NCBI GenBank assembly: GCA_050084515.1
Contig: CM114271.1
Location: 4,960,001-5,024,000 of the forward strand
DNA from: Blasia pusilla
Lineage: Eukaryota; Marchantiophyta; Marchantiopsida; Blasiales
Length of the DNA stretch: 64,000 bases
Direction of reading: 5' to 3'
The notes under the pieces: model-generated
What the model was told of the DNA's origin: nothing
What the model saw: the letters and a program-made list of their open reading frames with translations, nothing else
Databases searched by the model: none
Made by a program: the position numbers and the translations under genes
Shown: positions 11,994 through 24,195 of the stretch, in pieces
How the letters are laid out: the number at the start of each line of letters is the position of its first letter
Numbering within the stretch: the stretch's first letter is position 1

Positions 11994-14105
11994 TTATTTC
12001 TTATTGCTCTTGTATGCATGGTATTGAAGTGTTTACAACCCGGTGACTAAATAGCATTCATATTATTTGCATCTAGCAAATAAGTAACCTAATAACTCTA
12101 GTACTAGGCATGGCACTCGCATGACTACAAAATTATCTCTTATCTAATAGTTTGAAATTTTAAAGATATTTTCCTCAATCCCCCTTTTTAAACTTGTTCT
12201 CATTCTAAAATTTTATTCCACACTCCCTCTTCATTTGACTAACCATCCATCCCATCTCTAAGGAAAATTGAAAACTCCTTCCCTCCCTTTTTATTTTAAA
12301 ACAAAACTACATTTCCTTCTTCCTTATTTAGAAAAAAATATTCCCCATATTTTCACCATTGTGGGTGTGAGCATTAAGTTACGGTGGCCTACGAACAAGC
12401 TCATGAGGCAAACATGGAGCTTTTGCTTCATAGTAGGAGTCATGTGATAGTTTTGTTCTTAATTGGAATGGTGGCATTGGCATCCTTGGATTTCACACCA
12501 ATTTTTTGGTAGTGTCCAAGAAGAGTGTGAGAGAATATTGTAGGTCGGCATATGGGCATGTCGTTATCTATGTAGAAAGAGGACCCCCCCCCCCCTCCCT
12601 CGGATGCGTATCTCTGTTTTACTTATTGGACATAGCAAAATACAACAATCTACTTCCTTCTCTATTACATTAAGACTCTACAAGAGTATGCTTGAGGCAT
12701 TCTCAATGCTCTCCTTTTCTACACTCTCCTATCGCCTTTACATACTCTTTTTTCCCTCCCACATTTGGTTGAATCTTCCTTATTCTATTTGTTCCATTTC
12801 TATGTTAGACGCTCCCCACTCCTTGCTACATTATCCAACTATGTGCCCCAACTATGAAGCCACTTGTCTCCGCGACTAGATTATCACTTGTCATGTGTAT
12901 GTATTTGAGAACACCTTTGGATTCTCTTGTTTCAACAACCATGCCATCCCCATCACAAGTATTATTTTGTGACACATCGATTCTTATGACCATCGGATGT
13001 GACAACCTTCAGATCCACTGTCCCTTCTCCTATACATCATAGAGCTACTTAACGTAATACCACCAACTCTAACACACTTTGGTGTCACTAATCCTTTCCA
13101 TCAAAGGACAACTTACACTATCCACCACCGGATTTGATACACTTTGAATGCGGTATCGCTTTTTCTTTCCACCGAAAAGGCTTGATACCATTGATACTTA
13201 CCAACCTGCACACTACATACCTGGTGTATCATCTTTTAGGAAGAACTTATATAACCTTTAACCACGGGTGCTACTAACCAACCCCTGCTCTATCTTAAGT
13301 CATATCTTTCTCTATGTTCCAAAATGTATCTTACATCAAGATTGAATATGTTTTGGGAGATACTTTGAGTCTGACGACATTTTCAAAAGAGTGATATGTG
13401 CTCTCCAAAGTACATTGTGGAGAAAATTTTGTTGTAGGCAAAACTTTTGTACAAGTTATCACAAGAGTGTATTAGGTCTGGTCGTGGTTAGGAAAAAAGT
13501 ATTATTAGATTTGGTTGGTGTTGGATCACTTGCATATTGTCCATAATTATGTTGCACATACCTTCTATCATCATAGAGAAGAAGAGAGTGGACAATTTTG
13601 AGACAAATTGGACATGATGTACTGTTTTAATAGAATACTAGCAAGAATGCCCATCCTATGCAGGGGCATAGAGTGATCGTGATCTTAATCTAGGTTTTTT
13701 TTTTTAATTTCCTAGTCCTTCTTTGGGCCACCTCACAAAATTATTTGAACACTTGTGTAGATGAAAAGAAACTCACATGGAGATAAGCTAAGGTGTAACT
13801 TAGTTTTTGGTGCTTCATTCCTTATTATTATTTTTCTTGATATCCTCATAGTCATAATAACCCCCATGTGTTTTACTAATAGTATAGATGGGTACACTCT
13901 TAGACCAAATATTTATTGTAATTTTTTGATGATATATGTGGAACAAGGAAACTTAATGTAATCTTATAAGATGATAAAATTTCCCCTCGTTTCCTTGCAA
14001 TTATTGTAGAAGTGTTTATATTCATGTGGCCCCTCCATTCCCAAAGTCAACCCGTGGAGTAGTAAAATTTAAATGTAGTCCAAATAATATAAAATTATGT
14101 AAACA
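11994..14105. other. AT-rich intergenic, no gene supported
   Basis: Contains a C-run near 12583-12595 and pyrimidine-rich patches. Short ORFs (12604-13042) read as low-complexity Ser/Leu-rich translations without motifs. Confidence 0.5.
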
Positions 14106-14215
14106 AGAGAGTGCGTGGAACATCCGGAGGTTTTGAAATCGGAAGCCATCCAACGAAGCAATGTCGCAATGAAGGGAAGAGCGCGCAAAACTTCCGAAGG
14201 TTCTGAAATTGGAGG
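14106..14215 (+). repeat. diverged two-copy tandem repeat, period about 70
   Basis: GAGAGTGCGTGGAACATCCGG with following TTTTGAAATCGGA (from 14106) is echoed by AGAGCGCGCAAAACTTCCGA with TTCTGAAATTGGA (from about 14177). Confidence 0.5.
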
Positions 14216-14379
14216 AGGCTATGTAAATGTCCATTATGGAAGAACAGAGGCGTTTCCAACAACACATATGTTCCGAATCCATTGCACATCTCGTGTAGTT
14301 GACTTCTCGTGTTTGTCTTGGTTCACAGACTCTCTTCACCGGTACACGGGGGATCAATCATATTTACAAAAATTAAAAC

Positions 14380-14520
14380 ATATCTTAGTTTGGTTGACAT
14401 ATGACATTTTTGTTGTCATGTGTCAATCAAAATGGTGTTTGAAAATCAAAGAAATATTCTCCTACAATATAGATAGGTATAATTAACTCATGCCCGTGCC
14501 ATGCACGAATGCATAATTTT
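14380..14520 (+). mobile_element. degenerate Helitron-family relic
   Basis: Recognisable only by its 3' portion: ATGTGTCAATCAAAATGG, then a decayed end containing CATGCCCGTGCCATGCACG. It lacks a clear TC start and CTAG end. Confidence 0.3.
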
Positions 14521-15059
14521 GAATTACACATTCTATGTGAACAATTGAATTCCAATGAATCTATTGACTAAAAAGACATGTGTCCAAATGAAAGACAATC
14601 TCAAAAAGTGGAGACACTTTCCTATAATAAAGATTTCCTTAGGGTTTCGTCTACTTGGAAGTGGGGAAGACTATGATTCCGTGGGGAGATAAAATGTTTA
14701 AAAAAATGGAACGAATAATCAAAGTAGAAAAGAACCATGAAACATAATTGACTTGTAAAGAAAACAAGTCCGTCATCATTTATTTATTGTAGGGGTGGGG
14801 GAACTTGGGAAGTGCCCTACACTTTTGCCTACGACAAGCTCCGGATATCATGCAGTTCTCCGTAGTGACGTGTAGAAAGTGATAATTTGATGCTCACCAG
14901 GTACTTTCCTTATACTTATTTTCATGTCACCGTACGTGGAATTGTCATGGTCCTTAGACCCTTTATTTATTACCCTGCATGCCCAATAATATGGCCCCGA
15001 TCGAAATTGAAAAGGCTTACCAAATGTCTTGTCACCATCAATCTTGAAAGTCAAGGGTT

Positions 15060-15190
15060 GGGGTGAAAGCGAAGGGTGGCACGGTGGTTCTCGAGAGTGG
15101 GACAGGTGGCACCGTCGTTCTTGAGAGTAGTCTTGGGGTGAAGGGACGGGGTGCACGGTCGTTCTTGAGAGTAGGGCTGGGGTTGAGGAA
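15060..15190. repeat. GC-rich minisatellite-like repeat, three units
   Basis: Three spaced copies of a GGTGGCACGGT-GTTCTTGAGAGT unit start near 15073, 15105 and 15148. The repeated Pro/Ser-rich ORFs on the minus strand are a consequence of the repeat and are not a supported protein. Confidence 0.55.
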
Positions 15191-15639
15191 AGTGTAAGGG
15201 AGGGGGTTTGGAAGACCATAAAAGAGAATAAATTTCTGATCGGATGGGTAAAGAGTGTGGTAAAGCATGCAATTAGACATATGTTGACTGAATGAACGAC
15301 ACTTTAAAAAAAAGTAAAATTTGCATTCCTAAAAAGATTGGGAAAGAAATCATATTTTTGGTCCAAAATTTTGCCATGTCCAACAAACATGAACCCCAAG
15401 AGGTATCTTAGAAACTCACACATACGGAGTAAAAATCACAAACGGCTATCTTCGACAAGCCTTCATCCAACATCATATAAACTAAACGAACTAAGCACAA
15501 GTTTGATTAGTTATAAAAACTGCCTACGAGATTACGCGTATTCGAAATTATTATTTTTAATCTAGAAAAAGAAAAAGAACTTACTTTAAAATTGTGCTAG
15601 TAAAGTGTTGTTTATTTTCTCTCCAAAAGTCACGTGTCA

Positions 15640-16315
15640 ATCAGAGATGAGGAGCTGTACTTAACGAGGACTTCTCAAAATTGTTCCTTCGTGGTAGCGC
15701 CACCTGCACAAGTCGCCATCGCGAGAAACAGAAAAGACTGCAAACAACTAACTAAATACATTTTGTGTGTAAGATAACGTATACCTTGTGACCCACCGGC
15801 CGGAAGCCGTAGTTAGTTGGCTAGGAGTTAAAGCTAGTAATGAGCAGTTGTAGTAAGGGAGGGAGCCCGAGGTTGATCTGGAGAAGAACCACACCTCGCG
15901 GAGCCACATACTGGGGTTCTAATACCGAGGCGGATGGATCGAGAGAGAGAGGGAAACTTGTAGAAGAACACTTCTCGGATGGTGCCGTGACCGGCGGTTA
16001 GCGGGACGCTCTCGTTTCGCACAGGCTATCATCGGGAGCCCCCGGAACCCTCGGAGTACCGATCGGGTTCCGGGGGCTCCCGATCGATCAAGGGCCACTA
16101 CCGGCGATCGTGGGGGCACTCACTTGATCGACCGGACGGCACCGGGAATCAACGTGCACTTGGATCGCGGATCGGCGATCATGAGTGGCCTCTGCCACCT
16201 GTCGAATCGGTGACCGTAGAGCCGATTTGAACCATCGGTCATTTAATATATCTCACTCGTTAGGACCCGCACGGCCCCTCACTAATAAATTTCATTCATA
16301 ATTGTCACCGGATGG
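15640..16315. other. GC-rich island inside AT-rich repeats
   Basis: Sharply higher GC than either flank, containing the hairpin at 16031-16084 and many CGATC words. Minus-strand ORFs of 60-66 codons have no recognised domain. It may be a fragment of a mobile element or of captured promoter DNA. Confidence 0.4.
16031..16084. repeat. perfect GC-rich hairpin, 20-bp arms
   Basis: Left arm ATCGGGAGCCCCCGGAACCC (16031-16050) is exactly complementary to 16065-16084. The 14-nt loop can itself pair TCGG with CCGA. Confidence 0.9.
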
Positions 16316-16504
16316 GGTGATAATTAATTTTTTAGAAAGTATAATTAGTAAGATGCTAAATGTAAAATATAAAAAGGTTTGAAAAATTATGTTAATATAT
16401 AATTTGTGAAAAGAAGAGATAAAGGTGAAATGTTTACAAATCAAGAAAAATTTCCCATGCCATGCACGCATAGCACAATTTTCTTAAGAAAATAACTTAT
16501 AATC

Positions 16505-16815
16505 AGGCGTCGATGATATTTTTATAAATATAATTTAAAATTTAAAAATATATTTGATTTAAAATTTTAGGTGTAATTTCCACTCTTGTAAATCTTAAAA
16601 GAGTAAGAAAATCGTCTTTAGATAATATCCATCTCCCCTAAATAATTGCATTCCCCCTAAAATTTCCAAAAAAAAAAGAATTCTTCCCCTTCCCCTCTTC
16701 CTACCCAAAATCACATTCAGTTAAAAAAATCTTACTTTATTTAATTTAATTTAACAATTTTCCTTTCCTAAAATATCACGTGTGAATTAATAAAAATAAA
16801 TAAAAATAATCACAT
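16505..16815 (-). repeat. AT-rich repeat, inverted partner of 18132-18463
   Basis: Read on the minus strand it matches the plus strand of 18132-18463. Shared blocks include TTATTAATTCAC-GTGATATTTT, GGAAAGGAAAAT, TTTTCTTACTCTTTTAAGATTT and ATCGACGCCT/GTTGACACCT. Together the two copies form a diverged inverted repeat with about 1.3 kb between the arms. Confidence 0.7.
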
Positions 16816-17462
16816 CATAAATTTAAAATTTTTAAGATAATTTTTATTTTCTAAAATATTAGAAGAATAAGAAAATTTCACTCTTTCAAGAAATTACAAT
16901 ATTCCACTCAATTTTAAATTATATCCCAATATTTTAAATAATTTCAACTACCATAAAATTTGATCTATTCCTTATCCATTAAAATTTTCTCTTTCCATCA
17001 GATGTTAATTAAGACGCAAATTCTAATTTTTAAATGCAAATTATTAATATTTATAATCTCTAATTATAATACTAAATAAATTATTAATACTTAATAAATA
17101 TTTTTCTATTTTATTCAAATCCTTATGATGTTTTCTACTTAGAATATTTCTACCTATCTAGTGTGGTTTAAATAATAAAATACAAAAAGGTTCATTATTT
17201 GAATGCCCCCTCCCTACCCCTAAAGCCTCACTACTTAATACCCCTCCCCCCCTCACGTACCGGCCCTCCATGTGTCGTAAGGCTAAGACCCAAAAATGAC
17301 TACGTGTCGTTACTTAAGGACGGGTTCTCAAACCCCGTCCTCTTTTAATAATATAGATTGGCAACCACATATCTATATTTGTATTTAAAAAATATCATCG
17401 ACACTTGTTTATAAGCCATTCTATTGAGGAAAGTGTGCTAGGCGTGCGTGGCACCGACAACA

Positions 17463-17688
17463 TCTACATTATTATGGGAGAGTGTCTTCTTGATTTGCAA
17501 ACACCTCACCTCTCGGTTTGACACGTGGCAACTAAGCAGCAAGAAAATGTGTCTCCTTATGCATGCAGCGATAAAAAAGATTTGAATTTGTGTGTTGCAT
17601 CACTAATCCCTTCCCTTCAAAAAATTACCCACTAAAAAAAATTTGCAAACATTTTTTATACCCATGTATCCCACGGGCACCTTACTAG
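17463..17688 (+). mobile_element. miniature Helitron-like element, 226 bp
   Basis: Starts TCTACATTATTATGGGAGAG after an A and ends CACCTTACTAG before a T. The 3' end has an imperfect CCCATG-CACGGG hairpin 8 nt before CTAG. The interior carries TTGACACGTGGCAAC, AGCAGCAAGAAAATG, GAATTTGTGTG and CACTAATCCCTTCCC, all found in the other family members. Non-coding. Confidence 0.65.
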
Positions 17689-18131
17689 TGCATAATATGA
17701 CGAGATAGCGGGGAAGTAAGACAAAATAGGCAACATCTTTGAATTTTGTTGCTTGAACCCCGTTAGATGGTAGAAATAGAACAAAAGAAACGATTAGGAA
17801 TTTCAGTGAAATATAAATTAATAGTTCATAATTAATATTATATAATAATGGGTGATTGTAAACATCAATACAACATAAAATATATGATAGATAAAAAAAA
17901 ATTTAGAATTTTAACCTCAATTTATATTTGATGGAAAAAGGAAATAAAAATTTAATGGAGGAATAGATATTGTTTAAATTTTATCTTCATGGAGAGATAA
18001 AACTGCTTAGTGTATGGGATATCATTTGAATTTGAATGGATGATTGTAATTACTAAGAACAGTCAAATATTATTATTATTCTAAGATTTTAGAAAATAGA
18101 AATAATATTTAAATTTGGAAATAACTAGCAT

Positions 18132-18463
18132 GATCATTTTTTAAATATTTTTATTAATTCACATGTGATATTTTGGGAAAGGAAAATGAATTTGAATGGA
18201 AAAGGAAAATGATTTTGTTAATTAAAATTAGCTAAGATTTGGGTTATTTTGAATGTTAGTTTGGTGGGAAGAATGGAAGGGGAAGAACAATTATTGTTTG
18301 AGCTCTTACGGAGGAGTGAAATTGTTTAGAGGAGATGGTTGTTATTTAAAGGTGAAATTTTCTTACTCTTTTAAGATTTAAAAAAGTGGAAATTATACAT
18401 ATATTTTAAAATTAAATTAAATTTGAAATTTTTAACATAATTTAAAAAATATTGTTGACACCT
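18132..18463 (+). repeat. AT-rich repeat, inverted partner of 16505-16815
   Basis: The plus-strand orientation matches the minus strand of 16505-16815 over most of its length. The Helitron-family relic at 18470-18650 directly follows this copy. Confidence 0.7.
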
Positions 18464-18469
18464 ATTTTT

Positions 18470-18650
18470 TAAGGCCCTATTGACATGTGATAATTTTATA
18501 AGAAAAAAAATGTTTCACGTGTAATGGACACAAAGAAAAAAGTTTGAATTTGTGTGCAGCATCATTAATCCTTTCACTAACAAAAGATCTTCAAATATTT
18601 TTTTATTTTCCGTGCATCGCACCAATACATTACAAGTATTATTAAAATAG
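18470..18650 (+). mobile_element. degenerate Helitron-family relic
   Basis: Contains TTGACATGTG, GAATTTGTGTGCAGCATCA, TTAATCCTTTCACT and a decayed end CCGTGCATCGCACC, followed by ATTACAAGTATTATT instead of CTAG. Confidence 0.45.
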
Positions 18651-21244
18651 GACGGGTTTGAAAAAGTATACATTTTTTATACACGAGTAGTTTTTTTTCG
18701 AGATGATTTAACCGGTGCCTCTTAACGTGTTAGTATATTAGTGGTTTTAGAAAATTGTAGCCTCCAATTAGTATCTAGATGATATTATAGAGAAAATCAA
18801 ATTTTATTGTCCTCTCACAAAGCATTTTTTACCTTCATTAAATAAGTATGTATTTTCTTAAATAGTTGGGTGGGAAGAGGAAAGTGGACCGGAAAGAAAC
18901 AATTATCTTTAGATTTTTTTAAATAAATGTTAGATTTTGAAAAAAAAAACCAATCTAAAAATAGTGACAATTAAACAAAATATTCGATTAGAATGGAGAA
19001 TAAGTAGAATAGAGACAAAATTAATATGTCACGCAATAAAAAATGCAATTCAAATATTGGAGGTGAATGTAAGTGCAAGATGCAAATCCTAACAAGGAAG
19101 AAAAATTATTGGATTTGAGTGGAGAGGAGTGTAAGTGCATAGGATAAAAGTATTAAGACAACTGATAAACAAATATAATACAGGGATATCCATTATATTT
19201 GTTTATAGTACTAACATTGGAGGAGAGGGTAAAGAAGCGGTTCAAATTATTAAATCCACACTAACATAAGAACACTTCCCCATTTAACTCTGCCGGATCT
19301 CCAATACGATAACACACATTTTGCAAGCTTTAAAACGAGTTCTCTCCCTTGGAAGAAAATTCCATGTCGTAACAAGAAATAAAACCAAAAGTTATGGGTT
19401 GCTAGTTAGGGTTGTAATTACAATCAGGTATCTCCCATTATTGGAATTTTAATAATATTAATTATAGGAATAGCATTTTAAAAAATGAAGGAACGAGGAG
19501 ATACTCATGGAGAATTTATTTGGGAAGAGTATAAACAAAGGTAAGAAAGTTGCTTCAAAAAATGAAAACAAAACAATAGAAAAGAATGCAAGTATTTTTC
19601 TTCCTACAAAATTATCATTATTAAAGGTTATTTTCTTGATCTTCCTATGTCTTCTAATGTTTGACAAATGACATTTGCAAGCACATGCCCGCTTGACATA
19701 GGATAACAAAAAAAATATTTCATAAGATGTGCACAAATTTTTTTTCTTGAATTTATGGGCAACACGTTAATTAGTCTTGTGTTAGACACTAGTTATACAC
19801 TAGTGTTTTCAAAAAACTTAATACTTTGGAAAAAAACTTATTTGGAAATAGAAGTACAATAGACAATGGCACTATAAGAATACATCCACACACACATCCA
19901 TTCTACTATTTGTGTTTATGGGTTAAGGATCGTAAAACTCCATTTGGACTCCATGCATGTTTTTTCTTCTTCTAAAAACCCAAAATATCATGTGAGACTT
20001 ACTTATAATTATCTTAATTGCCACTTTTACCATTAAACCTTACTAATTTTTTTTTCCATGAACGTTTGCTTACACGCATTTCATAATTTTCTATTATAAT
20101 TTATACAAATATTTTGTGAAAATGTTTGTTGCATTGCACAAAAATTTGCAACTAGTGTCATTGACTAGAAAAGAAGATGGAGGGAAATATTTTTAAAATT
20201 TTAGGGAAATAGATATTCTTCTCCACGATGAGAAAGTAGGATGGAGGATATTTTAAGTAATGTGGTATGTGAAATTTAAATAAGGAGGGGATTTAATGAA
20301 AGGAGCCTCAAAGAACAATACTCTTTTTCCAACTCATGTGGAATGGATTTTATTTTATTTTTCATCTTCATGCAAAATAAAATAAAGAAAATAGAGAGTG
20401 CCTCTTAATTTTGAGACCACTTATCCTCTTGACACTTGTCCCTCTTAGGCAATAGAATTGTTTGGATTAAATTGTACACTTTGGATGGGTAATTCAGAAT
20501 TATACATTATTTTTAATGTGTGCATTCCACGAGTGTCACCCATTAATCTCTAACTCTATAACTTGGTTGGCAATTTTGAAGGATTCTCTGGCTTTTGGAG
20601 TTGTAGAAAATGATAATTGCAAATTGAGGTGGATATTGGAATTAAAAATACTAGTAATAAGATTAGATGGATGTATTTTTACATAATCTCAATTCTTATG
20701 GAATTTAGATGCTATATCACCAAATCTCAATTGAAGAAGGCAATGCCATTATAATATTGACATAAAATGCCTAATTCTAAAACAAATATAGAGTATAATA
20801 TTTCCCTTTTCTTCCATCCATTCCAATTTTATCTTATGCCCTAAATTTTGTATGTGAAGGAGCATGAACACATATGTTACCATTCCACTACAACAAGTCT
20901 TGAAGGAATCTATCTTTGTTACTATGGGCAAAATTTATTTTAAATAGATGGATACTAAAAGTAGTTAGATGAGAGCATCTTAGTTTAAGGTTAGTTTAAA
21001 AAAATACTTGAGGGATACCATATTAGTATTTTCTAATGAATCATTTGGTTGAAACTTATAAAATCATGATAAAAATTAATTAAATATTTTTAATTTTAAA
21101 TATTCAAAAAAATGCTTGATATTAATAGTGACCTTACAACATCGAGTTTTAATGCATTTGGGCTTATGTCTTGACATTGTTGTTACAATTTCATGTACAT
21201 TTATGAGGATGTGGCTGTGTCACATGTACATTTCTATATCATTA

Positions 21245-21385
21245 TTAATGTAGACCTTCTTGATTTGCACTCTTTCGATGCTTAACATGTGGCATTGAGG
21301 CAACAAGAAATTTTTTTGACTATCATAACTTTAACAAAAAAATTGGAATTATAACCTCCCATGCATATCATAAGTCATGTATTTG
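21245..21385 (+). mobile_element. degenerate Helitron-family relic
   Basis: AATGTAGACCTTCTTGATTTGC, then AACATGTGGCATTGAGGCAAC and an AAGAAATTTTT stretch, follow the order seen in the better copies. The ends are lost. Confidence 0.4.
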
Positions 21386-23863
21386 TATAGAATTGTTCCT
21401 TTTCCTATCAATGGATAATTATCAACTAGTATCCTAACCGTGCAATAAAGGGAGTAAAATCGAGTCTGATGCCAAAACTCAAAACTTGGTTGTTTCTAAA
21501 TTAAATTTGATCCTACTACACTTCATTGTTGCCCCTACTTGGAGCCTCGAATGGGTTTTGGGCTCTCTTGTTGCATCATCTCCTAACATACTATCTAAAA
21601 TTATGCCACGTGTTACTGAGTTTTCAACCAAAGATCTTCACATGTGCTACCCCACTCCCTTGCCATTCTCCATTTCTCCTCAAGTAATTTTGAGTTGATC
21701 AAAGGGCTAAATAGTTTCATAATTACCATCCTCCCACCCAAATAAAATTTTTGTCATTTATCTAGTATAATTTTATCAAAAAATTGTACGAATTATTGCG
21801 AGATGTATTAGGATCTAATTAAAACATGTTAAGTTTGTAGTGTGTTAAATACTTTCAATTTTACATTTGCTTTAAAGAATTTTTCTTTATAGAAATACAT
21901 ATTTTCAAAAATACCTCATGGGAAAAAAATCACCAAATCCAAAAGATCAATTTGAAAGTTTTCCCTTTCCAAAAGTTTATATATAATCTATGTTGCTAGA
22001 TCTTTCTATTACACCTTTTCTTTTCCATCCTTACCTCTTTTTATATCTTAGAATCTTGTGGAAGAGCTTCCAAACGTTGAATAACTTAAGTATCTTCTAT
22101 CCCTTATGAAACAGTTTGATAAGAGCTTTTTTTTCTTTTATTTTTTTACTAAAAATGTTACTTACAACAAAATTTTTATTATTAAAAGAAAAGTATGCTT
22201 TAGCTCCTCCACACATTTTGGGACTATGATTGAATGATACATGTCTTTTGGATGAATAACAAGAAATGGAATTCTTACATGAGAACGGAAGGTATCCCAT
22301 AACATACGTTTTTTCCACATGGGCAAGCCAAAGGGCTCATCAAGGGAAAATTGAAGAAATCCCCTTCCTCATTTGAAATGGAGAAATGGATGGGGAAAAC
22401 CAAAACTCCCAAATTTGACCTTGCCAACATGAAATTGGTACTACATGGTTGGCTTAAGTGATTCCGTAGGTTGGATTTGTTAGAAATCGCCCATTAGGTA
22501 CCCTCTTATCCTCCTAGAAGGCTCCAATTAGTTTAATCATGCTATTAAGGACATTAGCTAAAGTTCATAGGCTCTCCATGAATTCAATGTGTGGAGTCTT
22601 GAGACTCATTAATTTTTCCCAAACCAAGGCAAAACTTGAATAGAAATAAGGTTTTAGTAAATATATTAAATTTTATTTTTGAAAGAAATTTAAATTTAAA
22701 AAATCCTTATGAAGAAATTGAGAGTCTCTTTCATGTTAAATTTAAAAAATAATTATTTACTTACATATCTAAGGAAAAATATTTAAAAATTTAATTTCAA
22801 GTGAATTTTGGAAGGTAAAAAAAAATAGAAAATACAATAATATAAGAATGGAAAATTCATATTTTTCAACAAAAAAAAATATTTGAATTTCTCTTAAATG
22901 TTTTTCAGACTTTCATTGTGAGGGATTTTCAAAGAATATTTTGAAAAAATGAATCAAAAGGAATAATTTTTTTTTATTAATTGAGAGATGGTGTCTAAAA
23001 ACTAATGATAGAAAATTTGTTTATAAATTAATGAAGAAATAAATGTGAATTAAAAAAAACTAGAGTTTCATGATTATTCATATGTTTAAGTAAAAAAATG
23101 TATTTATTTATTCATCCACTCTATAATTTCAACACGTGCCTAATGTAATGACTTAATTATATTCTCCATTTGTGAAGTATTTTTTCATTTCCATCCATCC
23201 GGTTGAGTGCATTGCATGGGCAAACAATTACTAGTAAACACTAGTGAGGTGTTTATGGTGCGTGGTCTTATTTTATGAGTCAAAGTATTTTTCCCACACT
23301 AAAATGGTCACTCATGTAAAAATAAAATTTTCCATAGACATGTGAGATCTAAGATGAAAATACGTTCACTTCTAGTTAATATCTCTACTTTAAAAAAAAA
23401 ATGCATGTCTCCTTAAACGACAAAATTATCAACACATTAAGAATTTATTTTCTCCCAATGGATAGCTTCAAGAGGACATTGAATTCATGGATGAGGCGAT
23501 GAGGCGATGAAAAGGTTAACCACTACTCCAAAATACGATTTATGTAATCCATTACTAGTGTGTAAAATAGCCCTAGTATAGATGAACTTTAATTTCCAAG
23601 AATAACATTAAAATCTCGGCAATTGAGATGAATTTCACTCCCAAGAGAATGTGGGGGCCTTTAGCCATGGAGCTCCCGCCCCTCCGTGTGGGGCCGCCAC
23701 CTAGCCCCTCTAGACGAGCTCCACTAATTTGATTATCAATTTTCCGCCCTTTGAGAGGAAAGGGAGGGGAGGCCAGAAATGAATTGTTAGATGGGAAGAC
23801 AAGTGGATAAATTAGATGGAGAGAAAAAAAACCTACCTATGGTTGTAGGGATTGTAATTACCA

Positions 23864-24016
23864 CTAGTGTACAAGCCGTGTCATGCAAAAGAGTGAAGGG
23901 ACTAACTATGTTGCACACAAATTCAAAATTTCTTCTTTTGTCCATAAGATAAAAAATATTTTCTTGCCGCCCAATTATCATGATTTGCAAATCAAGAAAA
24001 AACTCTCCAATATCAA
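23864..24016 (-). mobile_element. miniature Helitron-like element, minus strand
   Basis: On the minus strand it reads TTGATATTGGAGAG, TTCTTGATTTGCAAATC, GGCAAGAAAAT, GAATTTGTGTGCAACATAG, TTAGTCCCTTCACTC and ends TTGTACACTAG followed by T. The last 25 bases closely match the end of the 11819-11993 copy. The 5' end has decayed from the TCTA form. Confidence 0.6.
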
Positions 24017-24018
24017 TG

Positions 24019-24195
24019 CTAGTGGATAGTAAAGGAGTGAGAGACTAGTCATGCTGCAAACAAATTTTTTTCTTAGAGGAAAAACATTTCCTCTAAGAAA
24101 AACTACTAAGACCTAAACCTTTAAGACCCGATAGCCACATGTAAAAAAATAATTTGCAAAAAAAAAAAACACTCTAAATAATAATATAATAATGA
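24019..24195 (-). mobile_element. second miniature Helitron-like element, head-to-tail with the previous one
   Basis: On the minus strand it starts TCATTATTATATTATTATTT after an A, continues AGAGTGT, GCAAATTA, ACATGTGGC, TTTGTTTGCAGCATGAC and ends ACTATCCACTAG. Its terminal CTAG lies 2 nt before the start of the next copy. An internal perfect hairpin occupies 24067-24102. Confidence 0.5.
24067..24102. repeat. perfect hairpin, 16-bp arms
   Basis: TTTTTCTTAGAGGAAA (24067-24082) pairs exactly with TTTCCTCTAAGAAAAA (24087-24102) across a 4-nt loop, inside the Helitron-like copy. Confidence 0.9.

Larger units (their letters stand above)
16316..23863. other. AT-rich repeat block without genes
   Basis: Apart from the repeats listed separately, this block is very AT-rich with frequent stops in all frames and long A/T runs. 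ORFs such as 19458-19736 and 22097-22318 (minus) read as Phe/Ser/Lys-rich translations of AT-rich DNA without motifs. I support no gene here. Confidence 0.6.

Noticed and set aside
12580-12600. C-run (and a similar one near 52370)
   Set aside because: Simple homopolymers of a length common in plant DNA, with no associated structure.
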